Positions 20,501 to 31,272 of a stretch of DNA of 64,000 bases are shown one piece after another. The notes below the pieces were generated by a model. It searched no databases. It had not been told where the DNA came from and saw only the letters and a list, made by a program, of their open reading frames with translations. Source of the DNA: Plazaster borealis (lineage: Eukaryota; Echinodermata; Asteroidea; Forcipulatida; Labidiasteridae); contig CM037470.1 of NCBI GenBank assembly GCA_021014325.1, positions 4,491,647 to 4,555,646 of the forward strand. Direction: 5' to 3'. Made by a program: the position numbers and the translations under genes. The first letter of the stretch is position 1. Every line of letters starts with the position of its first letter.

Positions 20501-23101
20501 CCGCTGGATGACATCAATGCATAAGGTCTATTAACACATGTTTTGATATGGTCCTTTAACCCTTGTCCTGAGTGGCCATATGGCCTGTAGTGCACGATTT
20601 CCCTTAATTATCAGTTGCTACTCAAAAATCATCATTTGCAGAGTTCTCCCCATAAACAAGCTAGTGTATTGGGCCGATACGCGCACATTTTAGCTGATGT
20701 GCAAAAAATTTGTATATTTATTATTTTTTTATTTTTTTACAAAAGACATCAAGAGAAAACTATATAGAATGCTCCAGATGGCACAGTTGGGCTTAAAAAA
20801 ACAAGATAAATACCAGGTAGAAAGCATTCCGAAGACCTTGTTTCATTCAGCGTGCTTCGGCCAAACATCCAAAAATTTGGGTCCAGAATGCCCCACAGTG
20901 TTGAAAAAACCCAGGGAGAACCCTGATTTGCTACTCAATATTACCACTCAGGGTGAACAAAAATGTTCAGTCCAAATAAAAATTATAGCAAAATTGCTTG
21001 ACAAAATCGTTCCCTGCCTTGTTTTGGGCGATTTGTCATTAAACAAAATAATGTTTAGTCACAGATTATATCACACTAAAGTTATTATTTAAAACCTTAC
21101 AGTATCGGTGTCTTATTGAGAGCTGCAGTGAAAAGTTTGCCGACTCTCTGAAGAGGAAAGATCACATGATCAAGCACCATCACTATCCAGCTAACTTCAG
21201 ATTCCAAAAGGGGATCTGTAAATCAAGGTAATCCTTTCAGTTATCCAACACCCAACCTTGTCTATAAGAATGAGTTTAGGACGACGCTTTATACCTGAGA
21301 AGTTTTGATAGTCTCGTTTCTGGCATGACGCTTAAAGGGACACGTTGCCTTGGATCGGGCGAGTTGGTCTATGAAAAGCGTTTTTAACCGGTTGTTATAA
21401 AATGCATTATGGTTAGAAAGATGTTTTAGAAGTAGAATACAGTGATCCACACAAATATGCGTCGAAACTGCGTGGTTTTCCTTTTACATCGTGAACTAAC
21501 ACGGCACACCAGGTAGAGCCAAATGGCGGACCGTGTTAGTTTGCAAAGTAAAAGGAAAACCATGCAATTTCGAGGCATATTTGTGTGGATCATTGTAATT
21601 TACTTTTAAAACATCTTTCTAACCATATGCATTTTATAACAAACTGTTAACGCTTTTCATAGATCAACTCGTCCGATCCAAGTCGCCAGACTAGTCTGGC
21701 ACCCAGTGTTTACCCATGCGTTTTTTTGGACACAAAATGGCTTCTAATCGCAAGTTGTTGCAACTTTTTCAATATACGGCTCTGGATGTGGCTGGCTGCT
21801 AAAGGTGCTCTTGCACACCTGCAGCTTGAACACGTTGCAGCCGCATCCTTCGCAATTCAGCTTCTCAGCTTCTCAGCTGTGAGTAAGAATGATCAGCCTC
21901 CCAAGTTATTTTAGTAACTATTATATTCTTCTTTTCATTTGCCTCTGTGGTGAAGGTCAAAACCAGCAGCTAAACCAATGTTGAGTACAGGTGAAGATCA
22001 GATGGACACTGAAGCACCAGCAGCAGGGGGTGACACACCCAGTGATACATCCCTACCCATGAGTGATGCAACCCAATCAGCATGCAGTGAGAAACTTACA
22101 ACAAATCCAGGGCATGGACCACAAGCTGAAGGCAGACATAGGTAAATGGGATAACCCACCAATTATGTATTAACTACTTACCGCCAGGGTTTCCAAAATA
22201 TTTCCGTGCTCACCCATGGGATTAATTTTTTGGAATTTCCGGAATCAATTTTTGTTGTTAAGACTATCGTTGTCGCAATGAAATTATGACGGATCTAAGT
22301 AAAGACAACAAACGTTCTCATAAAATGCACTAAAAGTTCTTTGTCTCTTTTCGAGAAAATGTGGTATGTGATCACCGTGATCACCATGAATTGGCCGAAC
22401 TTTGGCCACGGCCATAATTGGCTTTGGCATTCTGGATTCTCGGATGTATCTCCCATGCCGAATACAATGGTAAACAAATGTGGCAGCCTATCGTTTGTCC
22501 AACAAAACACGAAAGTCTGGATTGGGGACTACACAATAATCCCTAGTAAAAGAGAGATTTTGAGCTTGAATTCCAGTGCTTTTTATCCCTCATTATACGA
22601 GGTAAATGAAGAATAACACTGAGTGCTTGCACGGTCCACACTAAACAGTGGATGGTTCGGGCCTGTTAATACAACACCCTTTGTTGACCTTGTACCAAAA
22701 AATCGGGAGGGATCAGTCAATTGAAATTGGAGACTTTGAGACTCTAGGTAGCAGCAGACTAACCATTTTCAATCCCTTACCTTCGAATGATGCGGGAAAA
22801 AATTGAGAAAATCCTATCCAGGCCTAATTGTCTTCTCTTCATTTTCATGTTAATTTAAAGGGTTCCAGTCAACATATCATTTGGTCGTGGAGGGACAAGA
22901 TCATTCCAACGTGGGCACCAAAAACAGAAGAACAAACCCAAGAAGAAGGTAGCAGCTAACCAGAAACCATCAGACCCCGCCCCAATGGAGGATTCGATGG
23001 ATGTGCCACTGATGGAGAGTAATCGAGGGAGTGATGTCACAAATATTAAGGAGGCAAATATGGAGGAGGAGTCGATGAGTGTATCTCATGAATGTTCATG
23101 A
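17482..23101 (+). CDS. ZNF511: ZNF511-like C2H2 zinc-finger protein, 315 aa, 6 coding exons (gene span)
   Basis: Coding exons: 17482-17572, 18620-18722, 19644-19845, 21103-21227, 21956-22141 and 22861-23101. All have GT..AG introns and consistent phases. The N-terminus has the basic LGYVPQRRRLQPG segment, followed by an acidic run (DDYDEEDDDQ). Three C2H2 fingers follow: C71/C76/H89/H94, C98/C101/H114/H119 and C135/C140/H153/H157. Fingers 1 and 2 abut with only three residues between them. A Thr/Ser-rich linker and a Gly/Arg/Lys-rich tail (VNISFGRGGTRSFQRG, then QKQKNKPKKK) end the protein. The finger arrangement and the tail match my recollection of ZNF511, a conserved single-copy nuclear protein; the human protein is somewhat shorter. 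Its biochemical role is poorly known. Confidence 0.9.
18129..18420 (-). mobile_element. LINE/SINE 3'-tail remnant
   Basis: An (AAT)n tract at the left leads into GCGCAGTTCTTATGTAGCGC then TTTATACTCC. On the minus strand this resembles the GCGCTATATAAG(N)n(ATT)n tails of the SINEs and LINE in this window. The rest is unclassified. It lies in ZNF511 intron 1. Confidence 0.5.
18620..18722 (+). CDS. ZNF511: ZNF511, exon 2
   Basis: Codes residues 31-65: GDAFFEDGNIETSLAYKQMP, then TVHDDYDEEDDDQM. The acidic tail precedes finger 1. Acceptor TTACAG; donor AG|GTGAAT. Confidence 0.88.
18845..19030. repeat. Short tandem repeat, ~17-19 bp unit
   Basis: About ten units of CTTGAATATGCATGATCT with small variations. 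The array fills part of ZNF511 intron 2. An imperfect palindrome centred near 19122 follows it (GGCACCCGAGG / CCTCGGTGCC). Confidence 0.85.
19644..19845 (+). CDS. ZNF511: ZNF511, exon 3 (fingers 1 and 2)
   Basis: Codes residues 65-132, holding two back-to-back C2H2 fingers: FKCHVMGCNQTF...H..H, then NICHYCRRSYPS...H..H. All eight ligands are present. Acceptor ATACAG; donor ATG|GTAGGT. Confidence 0.93.
19861..20352. mobile_element. Three consecutive family A TIR elements
   Basis: Copy 1 is 19861-20052 (GGCCTAATTTCATAGAGCTG to ATGAAATTGGGT). Copy 2 is 20053-20160 and is shorter and inverted. Copy 3 is 20168-20352. They abut in ZNF511 intron 3, so the family inserted next to itself repeatedly or was duplicated in tandem. 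Confidence 0.8.
20643..20930. repeat. Dispersed repeat family E copy
   Basis: TTCTCCCCATAAACAAGCTA at the left, TAAATACCAGGTAGAAAGCA in the middle, GTCCAGAATGCCCCACAGTG at the right. Related to 11190-11420 and 44150-44435. Confidence 0.6.
21103..21227 (+). CDS. ZNF511: ZNF511, exon 4 (finger 3)
   Basis: Codes residues 133-174: YRCLIESCSEKFADSLKRKD, then HMIKHHHYPANFRFQKGICK. Contains the third C2H2 finger and the conserved HYP.NFRF linker. Acceptor CTTACAG; donor CAAG|GTAATC. Confidence 0.93.
21336..21690. mobile_element. TTAA-associated foldback element, right end truncated
   Basis: TTAA (21332-21335) is followed by AGGGACACGTTGCCTTGGAT. The arms pair through TATGAAAAGCG...CGCTTTTCATA and CGTGGTTTTCCTTTTAC...GTAAAAGGAAAACCATG. 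The right end stops at GATCCAAGTCGCC instead of completing the arm, so no right TTAA remains. It sits in ZNF511 intron 4. Confidence 0.7.
21956..22141 (+). CDS. ZNF511: ZNF511, exon 5
   Basis: Codes residues 174-236, a low-complexity Ala/Thr/Ser/Pro linker (KPAAKPMLSTGEDQMDTEAP and onward). No motif recognised, and it is expected to be variable between species. Donor ATAG|GTAAAT. Confidence 0.85.
22861..23101 (+). CDS. ZNF511: ZNF511, exon 6 (terminal)
   Basis: Codes residues 236-315. It starts VPVNISFGRGGTRSFQRG, the conserved C-terminal motif, then a Lys-rich patch and an acidic tail ending SHECS, with TGA at 23099-23101. AATAAA-type signals occur near 23510 and 23620, but which one is used cannot be told. 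Confidence 0.9.
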
Positions 23102-24033
23102 CGTCTACTTTGTAATAGTTGTGTATGGCTACTGGTAAATGTTTGAGTTTGTATACATATTTTTTTGATTCAATTGTAAATAGCCAACATGCTTGCAATA
23201 TTGTCACTTGTGATGATGACCTCATCTTAAGAACTGTACATCATTGATGAAAAATGCAAACTGATGTCTCATAACTCTTTCCCTCATAACTCTTTCATAT
23301 GGATTTTGACACTTAAGTTAATTTCATGCCCTTAAAGAGACTGATCCATTAAGCCCCGCCCACCAAGCTTTAAAATTTCATGGCATATGCATATGCTCTT
23401 GATCATTGAGTCGGCACAGTGCCACAAACAGCCGAACTATAATAGTATTGAAGTATTTGTATAGCACCTTTATGCAAAAGCCTCAAGGCGCTTTACAATC
23501 AAGAGACCAATAAAAAATAAGCATGATGCTATTCGAATTGCAGGAGCTTGTTTAAAATGGGATTTTTTTTTTCTTTTTCGGATTGGGGGCATGTAGTCTT
23601 GGTTTTGAGTGGAAGATCCAATAAAGAGGCGGAGCTTAATGGGTCCGTCTATTTGACCCCTTGCACTGACAAGGTCAAACACAGCTACTCTTTGATTGGC
23701 TGACATTTCGGTAGTCAAATTGAATAACACAAATGTATGTATGTATAAGATTTGGTGAGCGAGTAAATGTGCCCTTACACACGCCAACTTACGGGGTACT
23801 TTTAACAATGGAACAATGCTACCCCACAAGGTTTTCTTTGTTCTAGTGGTACCCCACAGAGAATTTTCTTCAGAAAAGGGGAAATAAATCAACAATGGAA
23901 GTAGCCCATAACTGCCATATGTAAGGGTGTGTTTGCGCATTGCCTAAAATGGGCACTTCACAGTATACATGTATCACACAGTCAAAGTGACACCCAAAAT
24001 GGTGCTACCAAGATTTATTGTGTGGTGATGTCA

Positions 24034-24205
24034 AGGGCCAATTTCATAAAGCTGTTAAGCAGAAAATTCTGCTTTGCAAATTTCTTTGCTAAGCAAGAAA
24101 TGAGTGGGGTACCAGTCACAGCAATGGTAACTGTATGGTATTTTGGCTGGTAACCTTTTTTTCCTAAGCAAGAGTTTTCTGTGCTTAGCAAGTTTTTGTG
24201 ATTTA
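24034..24205. mobile_element. Family A TIR element copy
   Basis: AGGGCCAATTTCATAAAGCT at the left, GGTATTTTGGCTGGTAACCT inside and AGCAAGTTTTTGTGATT at a worn right end. Confidence 0.6.
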
Positions 24206-24318
24206 CAGGGATGGTACAACATTTACAATTATACGATATACGTTATTAACGTTGGAACGGGAAGACAACATTACAGATTTTTCTGAATGTTGTCAGTGCT
24301 ACTACCTTTGCATCTATT

Positions 24319-24800
24319 TTAAAAAATTATATAAAAAAGTAACCATCTCTCTGAGAAGCTGTTGATTATTCTTTTCTGTACATCTGTTTCTGTGTTGGTG
24401 TAATACTTGTCAAAATGACAGTGGTCTTCTTTCCTTAACAGCAAAGCAAACAAAGTAACGCTTGCTGACATGTTTCTTTGAATAGCAGTATACAATGGTT
24501 CTGTCGGCCAAAACACCCTTTTCAGCAATGTTGTTCGCCAGCCAGGAGAACATGAAATCCAAGTTTTTGCTTGGTGACTTTCGAACAGTGTATTTAATGT
24601 TGATACATTCCGGGCTTTCCTCAATGAGTCCAAGGTTTCTCATTCCTTGGCTGCTGATGATCACCTGTCTTACTTTCAGAGTAGATGTTGCTGTCGTTGC
24701 CATCGTACATGTTGATGAATGTAGTGTTGAACGCATTTCAACGAAGTTGCCCATTACACTTTGCGGAAGGCTGCACTTTGTCCAGATAAATGGCCCCTGT
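24319..24800 (-). pseudogene. RecQ-like helicase fragment (transposon-associated or decayed)
   Basis: The minus-strand frame gives TATSTLKVRQVIISSQGMRN, LIEESPECINIKYTV, then LDFMFSWLANNIAEKGVLAD and RTIVYCYSKKHVSKRYF. These fit the region of RecQ-family SF2 helicases from the TATAT motif (motif III area) to motif IV (I(V/I)YC.SR). The Walker A and DEAH motifs are absent, so it cannot be a full enzyme. It sits beside transposase remnants on the same strand, and invertebrate transposons sometimes carry such helicases. No start or splice structure is supported. Confidence 0.6.
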
Positions 24801-24950
24801 AAATTGATCAATTATTTTAATAATTTTTGTGCATGGAATACCTCAAGAAACTTGTACTCGTCAAGTGCAAGCTGGACCAACAGCATTGAAGCCTTGGATG
24901 TTCCAATTCTCCGTTAAGGAGGGTTGGAAGGTGAGCTCTTGGTGTGGGTG

Positions 24951-25599
24951 TTATGTCTTTGCTGTATTCTTGAAGTACGCTGGAGGCCTGAAGACTTGAA
25001 TTTGGTGTGTGATGTGGCTCTTAGTGGCTGTTAACTTATTAACTGGCTCCGCTAAGAGTTTCACACGGTTGAAGTCGGTTTCAGCAAGCTGATGAACAGG
25101 GGTTTCATCTGCGAATTCTTCCCTAACCTCTAGTGATGTGATTAGAAATTCTTCCAAATGGTTGATTAGTGGTATCTGTCCATAGGGGACATTCCTGGCG
25201 ATGGAAGATGTTGGTGATGGTGGTTCTTGGAGACTTGAGCCAGAAGGTTGAAGGCTGGTCTTGGAGCTTCGCTTGAAAGATTTGCTTAGCTTGGTAGACA
25301 TTTTGTCAATGGCTTGAATGCTGTTGTGACACGTATATCCAGTGCGAGTGTGGATGTGAGGAAAGTCGCCCAGGTGTACAAGTGCGTCCTGGGAATGCAA
25401 TGGTTGATTGGTTGGTTGGTTCTTTTGGGCAGTGATTGTTGTCCAGTGGTTCTAAGTAGTTTCTAGCTCTCACGAAATGTGCAGGAAGAATGAGTGTAGG
25501 ATTCAGGATCTTTGCAAATTTGTGTTTGTTTCCTTGTAGAAATGGTAGATTTTCTCCATCCAAATGTAGAAAGTTGAGAAATGAATGTGTTTTTCCCAT
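24951..25599 (-). pseudogene. Unrecognised coding-like remnant in two overlapping frames
   Basis: One frame (25599-25306) reads NPTLILPAHFVRARNYLEPL. Another (25400-24951) reads HIHTRTGYTCHNSIQAIDKM, then a Ser-rich linker and a Leu-rich tail. The change of frame near 25350 suggests a frameshift within one former ORF. I do not recognise the protein. It lies between the helicase fragment and the HFFGSRHGK-type gene on the same strand and could belong to either. Confidence 0.35.
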
Positions 25600-25893
25600 A
25601 TCTACAAATGTGTTAAGTATTTGAAGTATGAGGTATGAATTTGTTCCCTTCCAAATTGCGGAGTGGGCAAAAGGGTAACACGGGTGAGTGTACTAGTAAA
25701 AGGTTGTAATGATTTTCCATTATGGTTTTATGGTGGAGCTGGTACAGTATATTTGTTCTTTCCTGCTTTATAGGAACCACTTCCCCAAGATGCATTATGG
25801 CGGATGTCTTGGATTTTCAAGATGGCCGCCATGTGAAAACCCATATTTACCAATATCTCAGCTTCTAAGTCACTTGGGATCACAACAAATTAA

Positions 25894-26495
25894 TCAGTCG
25901 CTATAAACAATAACAGGTTTCCTGTACTGATCTGAGACTACATCGTCGTCACTCTCACTTTCACTTGAACTATTGTATAAAATGTCATCCATTTCGACTG
26001 GCATTATTTTCTTAGAAAATTTGTTGCAGATTTCCCAAATTTGTTGTGCTATTTCATGATTGAGGAATTGCCATCTCTGGTAAAATTGTGAGTAAGTAAA
26101 TGCCAATGTGAGCTCATTCACAATTTGTTCAATGGTGGCACTTGACAGACCGCAGACAATATCTGGTCCAGTGTAGATGTGGTCATCCTGCTGCGTTGGG
26201 GGTAGATGACCCTTTGACATTTGATTGAAACAGAAGTAATTCCTCCCTTATTTTGGTCCTGTACTCCAATCGGTACCGATCTCATGGGAACTTTATACCC
26301 TTTAGGCCCAGTATAAAGTCCAGTCTTTATACTTTGTTTAACAAAATTTGGTGGTGCATTACAATGGTCTTCTTTCACAGGAACCTGTAAGGGCACAGCA
26401 AAATATTTGGTCTTTTCTCTGAGTCTTTCAGCCTTGAACATAACCAACACATAGTCCCCGTATTTCCCAGATAACCAAAAGGCGAAAATAATCAC
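25894..26495 (-). pseudogene. C-terminal part of the unrecognised HFFGSRHGK-type gene (probable)
   Basis: Frame 26495-26118 includes FWLSGKYGDYVLVMFKAERL. Frame 26220-25894 includes TIEQIVNELTLAFTYSQFYQ, then an acidic run (SSSESESDDDVV). The piece follows the block at 26600-27240 on the same strand. I infer one decayed gene, but the joint is not provable from sequence alone. Confidence 0.4.
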
Positions 26496-26595
26496 TATCT
26501 AAAGGAGATCCAGACAATAAAAAACCTACAAAGGCTATTAAATAGCCTGAAAAGTCTATAAAAGCCTATAGTAATATGTAGGTCAACCCATTTTC

Positions 26596-27240
26596 TCAAT
26601 AAATTGTCCTACTCTTTTCCAAGTGCCAAATATCATGCCTGTTTATGGTAACGGTTTTCCAAGGCCCTTTGATATCTTTGTTTGGACAGGATGAGCTACC
26701 ATCCTGACAAGCTTTGCAGAAGCAGCTTCGCTCTCGAACTCTTACAACAAATGGCTCGATATGAATCACACAGTGTGTTTTTCTTGTACCCTTCACGGAT
26801 TGCACTTGGCTCCGATCGTACCATGCATGTTAACATCATTTTTCTCGATGTAAATAAAGCCCCTCTTGGTGTGGACATGTCCTTCTTTGTCTTTTGGAAG
26901 AGACGGTCTTTCTTTACAAGCAGTGTAAAACTCCATCGGTGTTCCCACATGCACCTGACCAGAAGCTACAGCCATAGTGATTGACTTCTTTAGTACACCT
27001 ATTTTACGATCACACCGTCCCTTGCCATGCCGACTTCCGAAGAAGTGCTTTTTGCTCGCTATGTCAAAATCTTACATCGAGTATGAGACGTCTGCAAAGT
27101 TGGTTTTACTCTTGTACTGACTAGCACAGCCATCAGAAAACTGGATGACTTTTGCAGCTGGAACACCATCTTTTACCAGCATCTCAATGGCATGGCCAGC
27201 AAACATATGAATAGCAGATCTTGAGTTAAATCATAACCGT
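26596..27240 (-). pseudogene. Unrecognised multicopy-type protein with HFFGSRHGKGRCD motif, decayed
   Basis: Reading the minus strand from 27240 gives FAGHAIEMLVKDGVPAAKVI, then QFSDGCASQYKSKTNFADVS, a stop, then KKHFFGSRHGKGRCDRKIGV and a helix. After a frameshift near 26810 it continues with HIEPFVVRVRERSCFCKACQ and ends with a stop near 26596. The Asp, His and Cys pattern (SDGC.SQYKS; HFFGSRHGKGRCD) recalls uncharacterised proteins scattered in fish and invertebrate genomes, probably transposon-derived. I cannot name the family. The 5' end is cut at ~27240. Confidence 0.5.
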
Positions 27241-27690
27241 AATTTGCTGCATATAAGACGGGTCTTATCTAACTTTCAACGGCACAAAAACATCACTTTG
27301 CCTTATCTACCGGCGCGCCTTATCTGGTGTCGCTAATTGAGATCAAAGTGATCACTGTGTGAAGATTTGTCTCTATTATTGTAGCCGCGTTTTTATTTCT
27401 GGCAATGCTGCAATCAGACTCAATAATGCAGTTAAGGGGCCATCAGTAGTAAAGCTACAGTGCGAATAAACCCATGTGTTTATATGTAAAATGAAGTTTA
27501 CTTTGACCAAGTATATCTACAAAATGGTTCAATGTATTTTCATGAAATTTTCACAGATGATTCATCCACATCATACCTTTGTAACTATTAAAACCTGATT
27601 TTAGATTAGCGTTGCCATGGTAACCACCCACAACCAATCAGAAAATAGTAGGCCATTATCCATAAGTGGTTCCCTCGCGTTTCTTTGCAG
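27241..27690. other. Non-coding spacer between two transposase remnants
   Basis: Begins with CCGTAATTTGCTGCATATAA, like the repeat at 2106-2222, and continues with AT-rich sequence. No coding feature seen. Confidence 0.4.
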
Positions 27691-28835
27691 CTTTTTCAGT
27701 TTCAGAATGTTTCATGGCTCTGGAACGAATCGGTTGCTGGCTTATCGGGCACATATTGTCGAAGTTTGTCATTTCTCTTTGACAATGTCTCTGTGTATGT
27801 GCCATCTGGTAAGTTCAGTGCTCTCATTATCAACTGCCTTGATGTGTTTGTCCACAATCCCACTGCATAATAGCCAGATACACAGCAATGTTGAGAACAA
27901 CTGGTCCCCGCCAACGGTGCCTCGGACATCTTGACCAAATCAAGCTGTTTAACGACTCATTCTGGTTCTGGGTGTACCCGGGCAGACATCTAAGAAGCAG
28001 TTGTTCCTCACTCAACCTCTCAAATGTTGGCTTCAAAAGATTGAGGAAGATGGGGTCCAAATGGTGGTCTTTGTCCGTCATGACGCCATCTCTCTTGAAT
28101 TTACACCAGCTGTCATCACCACCGGGGCAATACTGGTGACGTTCTTGGTTATCTGCAATCTTCACTTCATGATCCTGCATCTTCTTTACTGCAGCTCAAA
28201 TTTTGTCGTTGTGACCAAGAGCATCTGGATCTTTATTCTGTCGGATCGCATTGCGATAAAGCTCGCTTATGTTCGAAATGGCTCCCTTTGGCCCAGCTGT
28301 TAGCCATCCCTTCTTGCCACCAACAAACTTTCCATCCGCAAGTTTTCGTTTGGTTATTTTCTTTAGTTTGTCAAGTGCCTTGAACATGCGCTTTCCAACA
28401 TGACCGATGCAGTCCAACTTGACAACTAAATCCTTCTCCTCGCTTCCATACACACTTTCAACTAAAGAATGCGACTTGCTATCTCCATCACAAATCATCC
28501 ATCTGTATCTTAGGTTATGTTTGTCGATGCTACGTTCCCATATTTTCTGGGCAGCGAATGTCTCCATTCCGGGACTTGACCCTTCATAGTTTTTTTGGTA
28601 ATCGCCACTCGCCTTGTTGATGAGTTTGCCAATCTATGAAGGCTGCAGTTGTGTGATCATCTTTCTCCCTCTTCTTGCACACCTCACATACTTTCGAACA
28701 GACGAACACATCCAACACCTCACCTGTGTCGATTGACATGACGACACCCACACCATAGTTGGCAGTAAAGCCTCTCTTCATCCATGTGCCGTCGTATGTC
28801 ACAGCGACATCCATAACTCTTTTGTCGTCAACTAG
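27690..28835 (-). pseudogene. Mutator-like (MULE-type) transposase, frameshifted
   Basis: Three consecutive minus-strand frames together resemble an invertebrate Mutator-like transposase: MDVAVTYDGTWMKRGFTANY (with GVGVVMSIDTGEVLDVFVCS), then IWERSIDKHNLRYRWMICDG (DGDSKS, VKLDCIGHVGKRM), then LPGYTQNQNESLNSLIWSRC and a short C-terminal piece (LIMRALNLPDGTYTETLSKR). The D of YDGTW, the D of DGDSK and the E of QNESLN are candidates for the DDE triad. Frame changes near 28580, 28190 and 27900 disable it. The 5' end abuts the pogo remnant directly at ~28835. No TIRs located. Confidence 0.75.
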
Positions 28836-30231
28836 ATCTCTTCCTCCGTGATGTCTTTGCCTTTCCTGAAGCCGTTGATGATGGTTGAAGGTTTTACAGC
28901 AGCCCATGACCGTAACACCCAACCATAGACATCAGAGAAGGTAGCTCGCCGCATTCTCCCCGTCTCAGTGTAGAGTGTATTCCTTTACACATCCACTCCT
29001 CCCACCCTTCCTGGATGTGGCTCTTGAACACCCGGTTGACGCTGATGTCTAGTGGTTGTAGCTTCTACGTCATTCCACCTGGAATGACTGCTAGGTTGGT
29101 GTCATGGTGTCTCTTTAAGTTATCACAAACACCTTCATCCTTGGGGGCTGTCAATGTGTCATGGAGTCCAGGACAAGAAGGGACTTCTTGTCGAAGAACG
29201 CTCTCGGTCTTGATTCGAAGCAGCTCTCGACCCAGTGTTTCATGACATCGGTTTATGTTAAGTTTATATTAATCCAAATCAAATTGATTTGAAGCAGCTC
29301 TCGACCCAGTGTATCAAAAAATATAGTTTTGAAAAAAGAGAAGGAAAGAAACTGATGATAGACTTGTCGTTAATACAAATTTATTGTTGTTTTTTGGAAC
29401 GAAATCTTTCGGCTGATTACAATAAAACTGGGACATCTTGAAGTTCGTTAACTTTCAATTGAATAACATAAATCTATCCAGAAACAGTTTGGTTGGTTTC
29501 AATTTAGAAGTTTTTTGGGTTACAATAAAGCATTCCGCCATCCAAAAATGAGTGTCATTTGCACTTGTGAATTAAGCTTATTTGGATTAATATAAACTTA
29601 TCTTTCTTTATGCACATGCAATAACACCAGATGACAGCTTTTAACTTTGGCATGGTCACCCGTTTGAAGATGACCATGGGCTTTAACTTCTTCCCGCTGG
29701 CAGTGCAGGCCAGCATCACCGTAAAACTGGTCTTCTCGTGGCCAGTTGTCGTTATAGTGACAGTCTTTTAACCTTTGGTGGTTTGCTGTTCGCGTCATTA
29801 GGGCCTCAAAAGTCATGGGCACCTTGTCCATGTTGTTGACCTTGTCATCGCTGAGTTTAAGTCTCTAGATGCAGCGGTCGGTGAAATTGTTGAAGTTTCA
29901 CCAAGATCTCCTCCCAATCATTTGGAATTCTCTGCCCCACTGTAGTGCGGGTCCGGATGGACAGACCAGCCTGTTTCATGAATCGATGGCACCAACTCGG
30001 ACCACCCACAAACTCCTTCGAACCCCGCTCCTTGGCAATGTGTGTGGCCTGGCGTCGAATTATTAGGGTTGTTACAGCCTTTCCACTGTTTCTGCGAGCT
30101 CGGACAAACTGAGCTAATTCGGTCTCCAGGTCTTGGAATTTGGTTGTGCCGATCCGGTTGGCCCTCTTGTTCCTCGGTGTTTTTTTCAACGCCGGTCTGT
30201 TTTCTTCATTCTTCTTCATTGCAGCAGTCAT
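28836..30231 (-). pseudogene. pogo/Tigger-type (CENP-B/Tc5 HTH + DDE) transposase, frameshifted
   Basis: The N-terminal 124 codons from 30231 are intact: the CENP-B-like helix-turn-helix with TTKFQDLETELAQFVRARRN and GGPSWCHRFMKQAGLSIRTR. After a frameshift near 29850 come NMDKVP and, in another frame, VMLACTASGKKLKPMVIFK. The DDE domain resumes beyond a nested element with KKSLLVLDSMTH, then (frame change) HHDTNLAVIPGGMT, an in-frame stop and KLQPLDISVNRVFKSHIQEG. The order is that of pogo-family transposases. It is dead. Confidence 0.8.
29259..29600. mobile_element. Small TIR element nested in the pogo remnant (342 bp)
   Basis: The left end TAAGTTTATATTAATCCAAA is inverted at the right end TTTGGATTAATATAAACTTA. 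TA may be the target site. Near its left end it contains GAAGCAGCTCTCGACCCAGT at 29291-29310, a copy of pogo sequence found outside it at 29217-29236. Confidence 0.75.
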
Positions 30232-30299
30232 GCGAGCCCCTCCCCTTTTTCTTCAGCGCCTTCTCACCTTGAAGATGACAGTCGTGGACAAGCTTTTAG

Positions 30300-31270
30300 G
30301 TAGCCAGCCATGCAGCCGTGATTAGCACGGCCAAATGAAAACAAACACGGCCTATTTTTCGGTGTCATGGCTTCCACTTTTTAGCGCAGCCTGTAAAAAT
30401 CCCAATTGTTGGGTGTTTTTTTTTTTGTATACGGACAAAATCGTCAAGCGGCCAAAAAAAAAAAATGAAAAAAATACTTCAACACACACAAACGTTTCAA
30501 CAATGCGCTAGTAGTAGATCGATCTTTTTGTATTAATGCAGCGACTGGTACGGTACTTCAGAAGTCATTCGCTTACGCATTTCGCATTTCTTCTCTGTTT
30601 CGCTGGGCATCTTTTTCCTGTTTTGATTTTTTTAGTCGATGAAGACTCAATGTATCCAAGACTCAATAATTGAGTCGACCCCATTTGTATCATTATTGAT
30701 ATTATTGTACATTGTCCAACAGCGTGATATTAGGAGAGAACAAAAACAAACAACAAAAAACAAAAAAAAAACTCGCAATCCAAATTCCAATTTCAAGCTA
30801 TCGCACAAAGTGGATGGATTCGGTGGATGGATTTTTGGTTTTTTCAGTGTGCTTTGTCGTGCTGAAATGATTTGCACAAAATGCAAAAAAATTTGCAGAG
30901 TCAGTCGGAATAGTTTGTTTTGCAGGATCATGCAGCAATTTTTTTGGTTTGTGCGGTCGGCTTCGCGGGAATAGTTTGCGCAGTTTGCCGATAGTGCAGA
31001 TAGTGCAGGTGCATAGTGCGCCATAGCGGCGAATAATAATTTGCGTTTGGAATAAGCGCAATGAGCTGCATGAATTTTTTGAAAATTGACAAGGGTGCAG
31101 GAATGGTTGGCGATCGTGCAGGATTTGTTTTTTTTGCGGACAGCAGGATTGTTTTAGAGAAACGAGTGCATGGGAGGCGATGCTAACGGCGATGAGTTAG
31201 TTGCGGGCGAAAGTTTGGGGCATAATGCTTTTTGATGCAACTTTTTGTGTTTTTTTTACACCTTTTTCCG
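30300..31270. other. Unassigned AT-rich stretch
   Basis: Homopolymer-rich sequence with several open but featureless frames on both strands. No recognised domain, repeat terminus or splice-site pair. It separates the pogo remnant from the piggyBac fragment. Confidence 0.4.
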
Positions 31271-31272
31271 TT

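Noticed and set aside
24319..24800. Host RecQ helicase gene (WRN/BLM/RECQL type)
   Set aside because: No Walker A, DEAH or flanking exons, and frames are broken. Surrounded by transposase remnants.
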